From Hoplostethus atlanticus (lineage: Eukaryota > Chordata > Actinopteri > Trachichthyiformes > Trachichthyidae): DNA of 64,000 nucleotides. A model generated the notes under the pieces. That model searched no databases. It worked only from the letters and a program-made list of their open reading frames with translations, and was not told the DNA's origin. The stretch covers positions 1,445,501-1,509,500 of the forward strand of contig JAXDDX010000023.1 in assembly GCA_034670405.1 (NCBI GenBank), in the 5' to 3' direction. The first letter of the stretch is position 1. Each line of letters starts with the position of its first letter. The position numbers were made by a program, and so were the translations under genes. Below are positions 61,101-64,000 of the stretch, piece after piece.

Positions 61101-62312
61101 TGTTCCCTTTTGGGTCCATGGTGGATGTTTGGCGACCCAAAAACTCACCACTGTGACACTGTGGGCTAACTAATTGATTAAAAAGAAAACAGGGCATTTT
61201 TCTATCTATTGCAGACCAAGTCTCCAGCCGCCAAGTGCCAAGCCTCTTGATTGTAGGTTAGCAGTTTGTGAATCAATAATATTTTCCTGTGAAACGATCC
61301 TGGGTTTTCTTTTAGCATTAGCTACACTATAATTAGACAGACTGTTTTAAGAGGCAGACGGAGGGGAAGCAACGTGATGGAGGGCAGACTCGGAAAGTGT
61401 GACTCGTGGTGAGGTGAAGGCTCGCAGCGAGTTGCCAAGTCACCAGTGTGTCTCTCTCCTAGTTTTCTCTTTCTTCAGTAGCAGAACTTTGTCTTCTTTC
61501 TCCTTTTAAAGTTATACAAACCATTTATGACGTTCATTTAACATTTTGGTACTGTCTATATAATCAAGTTGTGCATGTTTTTGGTGGTAATACCTGAGGT
61601 TTTAGTACAGGGACTGCCTCCTGTTGAGGATTAGAGCTTGTCTAGAGTGTTCACAGATGCACAAAAAATGCTCCTTAATTACTCTCGGTTCACTTTAGTG
61701 GCTCTCACGGACTAAATGTGAAAACCTTAAAAGCTCCAATTAGTTCTGCGGGTTGTAGCAGATTCATTGTGGCTCACTTGGCGAGAATAACGGGGCATGC
61801 TTTTAATTTATCTAGCTTTCATTCCCTTTAAAATTTGGACTCAAATCCATGTCAGTGAAGTTTTTACTTAAAGATCAAATATGTGCTTGCTACCATGTCA
61901 CGGTACACATTCCTGCATGGCCTGACATGCACAGCACGCTCAGCCTATATAGGAGTCAGGACACTGTACATGCCAATAATATCTGCTTTATATTTAGTCC
62001 CTGTATGTTGCGGCGTACTGGAATGGCAGCTGAAATTATGTTTCCTTGTACTTCCCCCCCCCATAGTCCCTCTTTAAAAAAAAAAAACGATTAAGAGCTG
62101 ACTGTGCAAGTTTCCCAGAGTTCTTCATGTCATCCTGAGAGGTCTGCTGGTGTATTAATATACGTAGGCCAGCGGTTTGTGAGAGGGAAAGGGCCTTTAC
62201 CCTTCCTCCTTTAATCATTCTATAGTTTGACTGAGATTAAAAATAGATTATTTTGAATAACCTGCTGCCATCTTTGTGTTTATGTGTCTTTTTTCCCTGT
62301 CTCTCTCTGTAG
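58189..62312 (+). other. pdzrn3: pdzrn3 intron 1
   Basis: The intron is 4124 bp, with GT at 58189-58190 and AG at 62311-62312. It holds a long (AC)n run near 59451-59490 and several A or T homopolymers. No additional exon, RNA gene or recognisable transposon ORF is visible. First introns often carry enhancers, but nothing in the sequence singles one out. Confidence 0.85.
59451..59490. repeat. (AC)n microsatellite in pdzrn3 intron 1
   Basis: About 20 units with one CC interruption. Confidence 0.93.
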
Positions 62313-62399
62313 GAAGGCGAGACTAAAAACGTGACGGTACTCCTTCGTCGGGAGGGTGGATCTCTGGGATTTAACATCATAGGAGGACGACCGTGCGGG
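62313..62399 (+). CDS. pdzrn3: pdzrn3 exon 2: start of first PDZ domain
   Basis: This 29-codon exon is too short to stand out as an ORF. It is preceded by a pyrimidine tract ending in CTCTCTCTGTAG and followed by a GTAGGT donor. Read in phase 0 directly after exon 1, it gives residues 239-267. These contain SLGFNIIGG, the beta-A strand and carboxylate-binding GLGF-type loop of the first PDZ domain, which in this family binds C-terminal tails of membrane partners. The last codons read Arg-Pro-Cys-Gly before the donor. The rest of the PDZ domain must lie in exons right of the window, since no continuation is visible before position 64000. Splice sites, phase and family motif agree, so the call is firm. 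Confidence 0.93.
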
Positions 62400-64000
62400 G
62401 TAGGTTCAAAGCCAGCTCTCTCTCTCTCGGAGGTTTCATCTCCTCGGTGATCAGCCAAGTGTCATATGGCGACCCAGGAATGAACAGCACACAGTCCAAG
62501 CACCGCAAACTTTCCCTGTACTAACATTGCTGAGACAGTCATGCGTATGTTTTCAAGTCTGTGGATAGATGGACCGCATCTATCAAGTTTTATTGTGTTT
62601 ATATATTGGTCTGGTTTAGCGGATTTGGCATTACCGATAGAAAACTATAATTACTTTTATGAGAGTTAAATCAGGGATTATGGCTTTGACCACAGTTGTT
62701 TTGTCTCTAATTGAGGGGATTTTGGTGGTTCGGTAAACACATAGGAGTGGAAAGGGTCTTTTATCCCAGCCTGAACCTTTTCACGGTCACTGTGTTTTCT
62801 GTCTCGAGGCCCCTGAAGTGAAACTCATTAATGATGCCACAAGGTCTGCTGAGTGAAGGGTTCAAAATATCTCAACACGGGTTACCACTGCGTCTTCCAT
62901 ACATGGAGCTCCTTTCTAACACAGTGTGCATGCAGGTCCCATTGAAATGGTTCTCTCCATATCTGTTTCACTGGCACCGCGAGCCAAACAGTTGCGGGGC
63001 TGTTTTTTCTATAGTCACAGTGACGCACTTTGCCGTAGCAACATAGATTATCACAGTAAAACTTTTTTTTTATAGCAGGAAACTATAAAAAAAAAGTTCA
63101 AAACATAAAACGTAGTGCTCCTGATTCTATGGTCTTGGAGATTTGTGAGCTTTCTAGCCCTCCTGACAGCATCATGTGTCAAACCCAACCGTACCAGAGA
63201 AGAGGCTATGCTTGGCCTCAAATCAACAGTTTACTGTGTAAGAAGCTGTTGATGCAAATGGAAATGGCTAATAGCCCTGTAGCCTTTGACACATGCACGT
63301 CATATGGCCGGGCAAGGGGCTCTTATTTTGGCATAGCATGATGCTAGCTTAATAGTCATCAAGTGCCAGATTTGTGGACTCTAGATGGGCTGAGTGCTGG
63401 AGTTTGTCCACATCCCTCAAAGCAGAAGTGATGTACGGCAACGTGTTGTTACATGATGAGCCTGGAAGAGGAAGCAGACCAGAAATAATGAATTACAGAG
63501 CACGCAGCGTGACATTTGAGGTTTTCTTTAAGTATCATATTAAAATGTGGTAGTGTTGCACAGCTCAGCAGGAGTGTGGAGTGAGTTTCATGTGGTTTCG
63601 AAGAGAGGGCTGAGAGGATGTTGGCAGCAGCCTTTTGTCAAGCCAATCTTTACTCTTGACACCGGGGTCACGGCCACAGGAGATAGACCCAGAGTACCTC
63701 ATACCCATCCAACATGTCCAGTCAACATTTAGCCCTCTGCAGGCCAGGGTCACACCTCGAGGCCTGTATGCACCTGCGACCACTTGCCAGTCACGGCAGG
63801 CTACTGAACTCACAGTCGGTGGCAGGGTTAAGCAGGAAGGCTCACAGACCCAAGTGGGGCAAACCATTTTGGATTATCTGCATGAAATCTCCAGGGTATT
63901 TTAAAGTAGGTTACTGAGTTTTATCGAGAGTTTAAAAGAATGCTCCTAACTTTTCTTTTGCTGCAGATATGAACAAACCCAATTTAATGATTGCGCGTTT
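62400..64000 (+). other. pdzrn3: pdzrn3 intron 2, 5' part
   Basis: This noncoding sequence follows the exon 2 donor and runs to the window edge. I searched for a continuation of the PDZ domain (the alpha/beta region after GGRP) and saw none. Overlapping short ORFs at 63547-63917 have no family resemblance and no plausible flanking splice pair in phase. Confidence 0.7.

Noticed and set aside
63547-63917. Candidate pdzrn3 exon 3
   Set aside because: None of the overlapping frames contains the PDZ continuation, and the splice phases do not fit.

Overview
The window looks like nuclear DNA from a ray-finned fish, most likely a teleost. The evidence is vertebrate exon/intron structure, a CpG-dense first exon of a vertebrate gene family, and a repeat mix typical of fish: Tc1, Harbinger, hAT, L2, L1, a Gypsy element and tRNA-derived SINEs. 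No bacterial, organellar or free viral gene organisation is visible. The species cannot be fixed from the sequence alone.

One host gene is clear. Its 5' end lies at the right side on the + strand: exon 1 (57475-58188) and exon 2 (62313-62399) of pdzrn3, an E3 ubiquitin ligase with RING, TRAF-type zinc finger and PDZ domains. Exon 1 carries a complete C3HC4 RING, TRAF-type zinc fingers and a coiled-coil-like tail. Exon 2 opens the first PDZ domain. Later exons lie beyond the window. About 57 kb upstream contains no other host exon I can support, so it reads as an intergenic desert or regulatory landscape.

The rest is ordinary noncoding DNA with decayed transposons. From left to right these are: a SINE head and an interrupted Tc1 transposase (1-1060); an L2 LINE (3690-4720); LINE/SINE tail fragments (about 15040 and 20345-20675); a tRNA-SINE split by a 1563-bp Harbinger element (22330-24078); a second L2 (44410-45215); a stack at 47860-52330 made of an L1 ORF2 remnant split by a hAT element, followed by a minus-strand Gypsy element; and another tRNA-SINE (55585-55760). 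All transposon reading frames are broken by stops, frameshifts or deletions.

The most notable structures are the Gypsy remnant, whose integrase C-terminal piece lies upstream of reverse transcriptase; the Harbinger insertion with a clean CTG duplication inside a SINE; and the L1 split by a hAT. I found no gene cluster, CRISPR array or other new biological system, and the window is mostly ordinary intergenic fish DNA.
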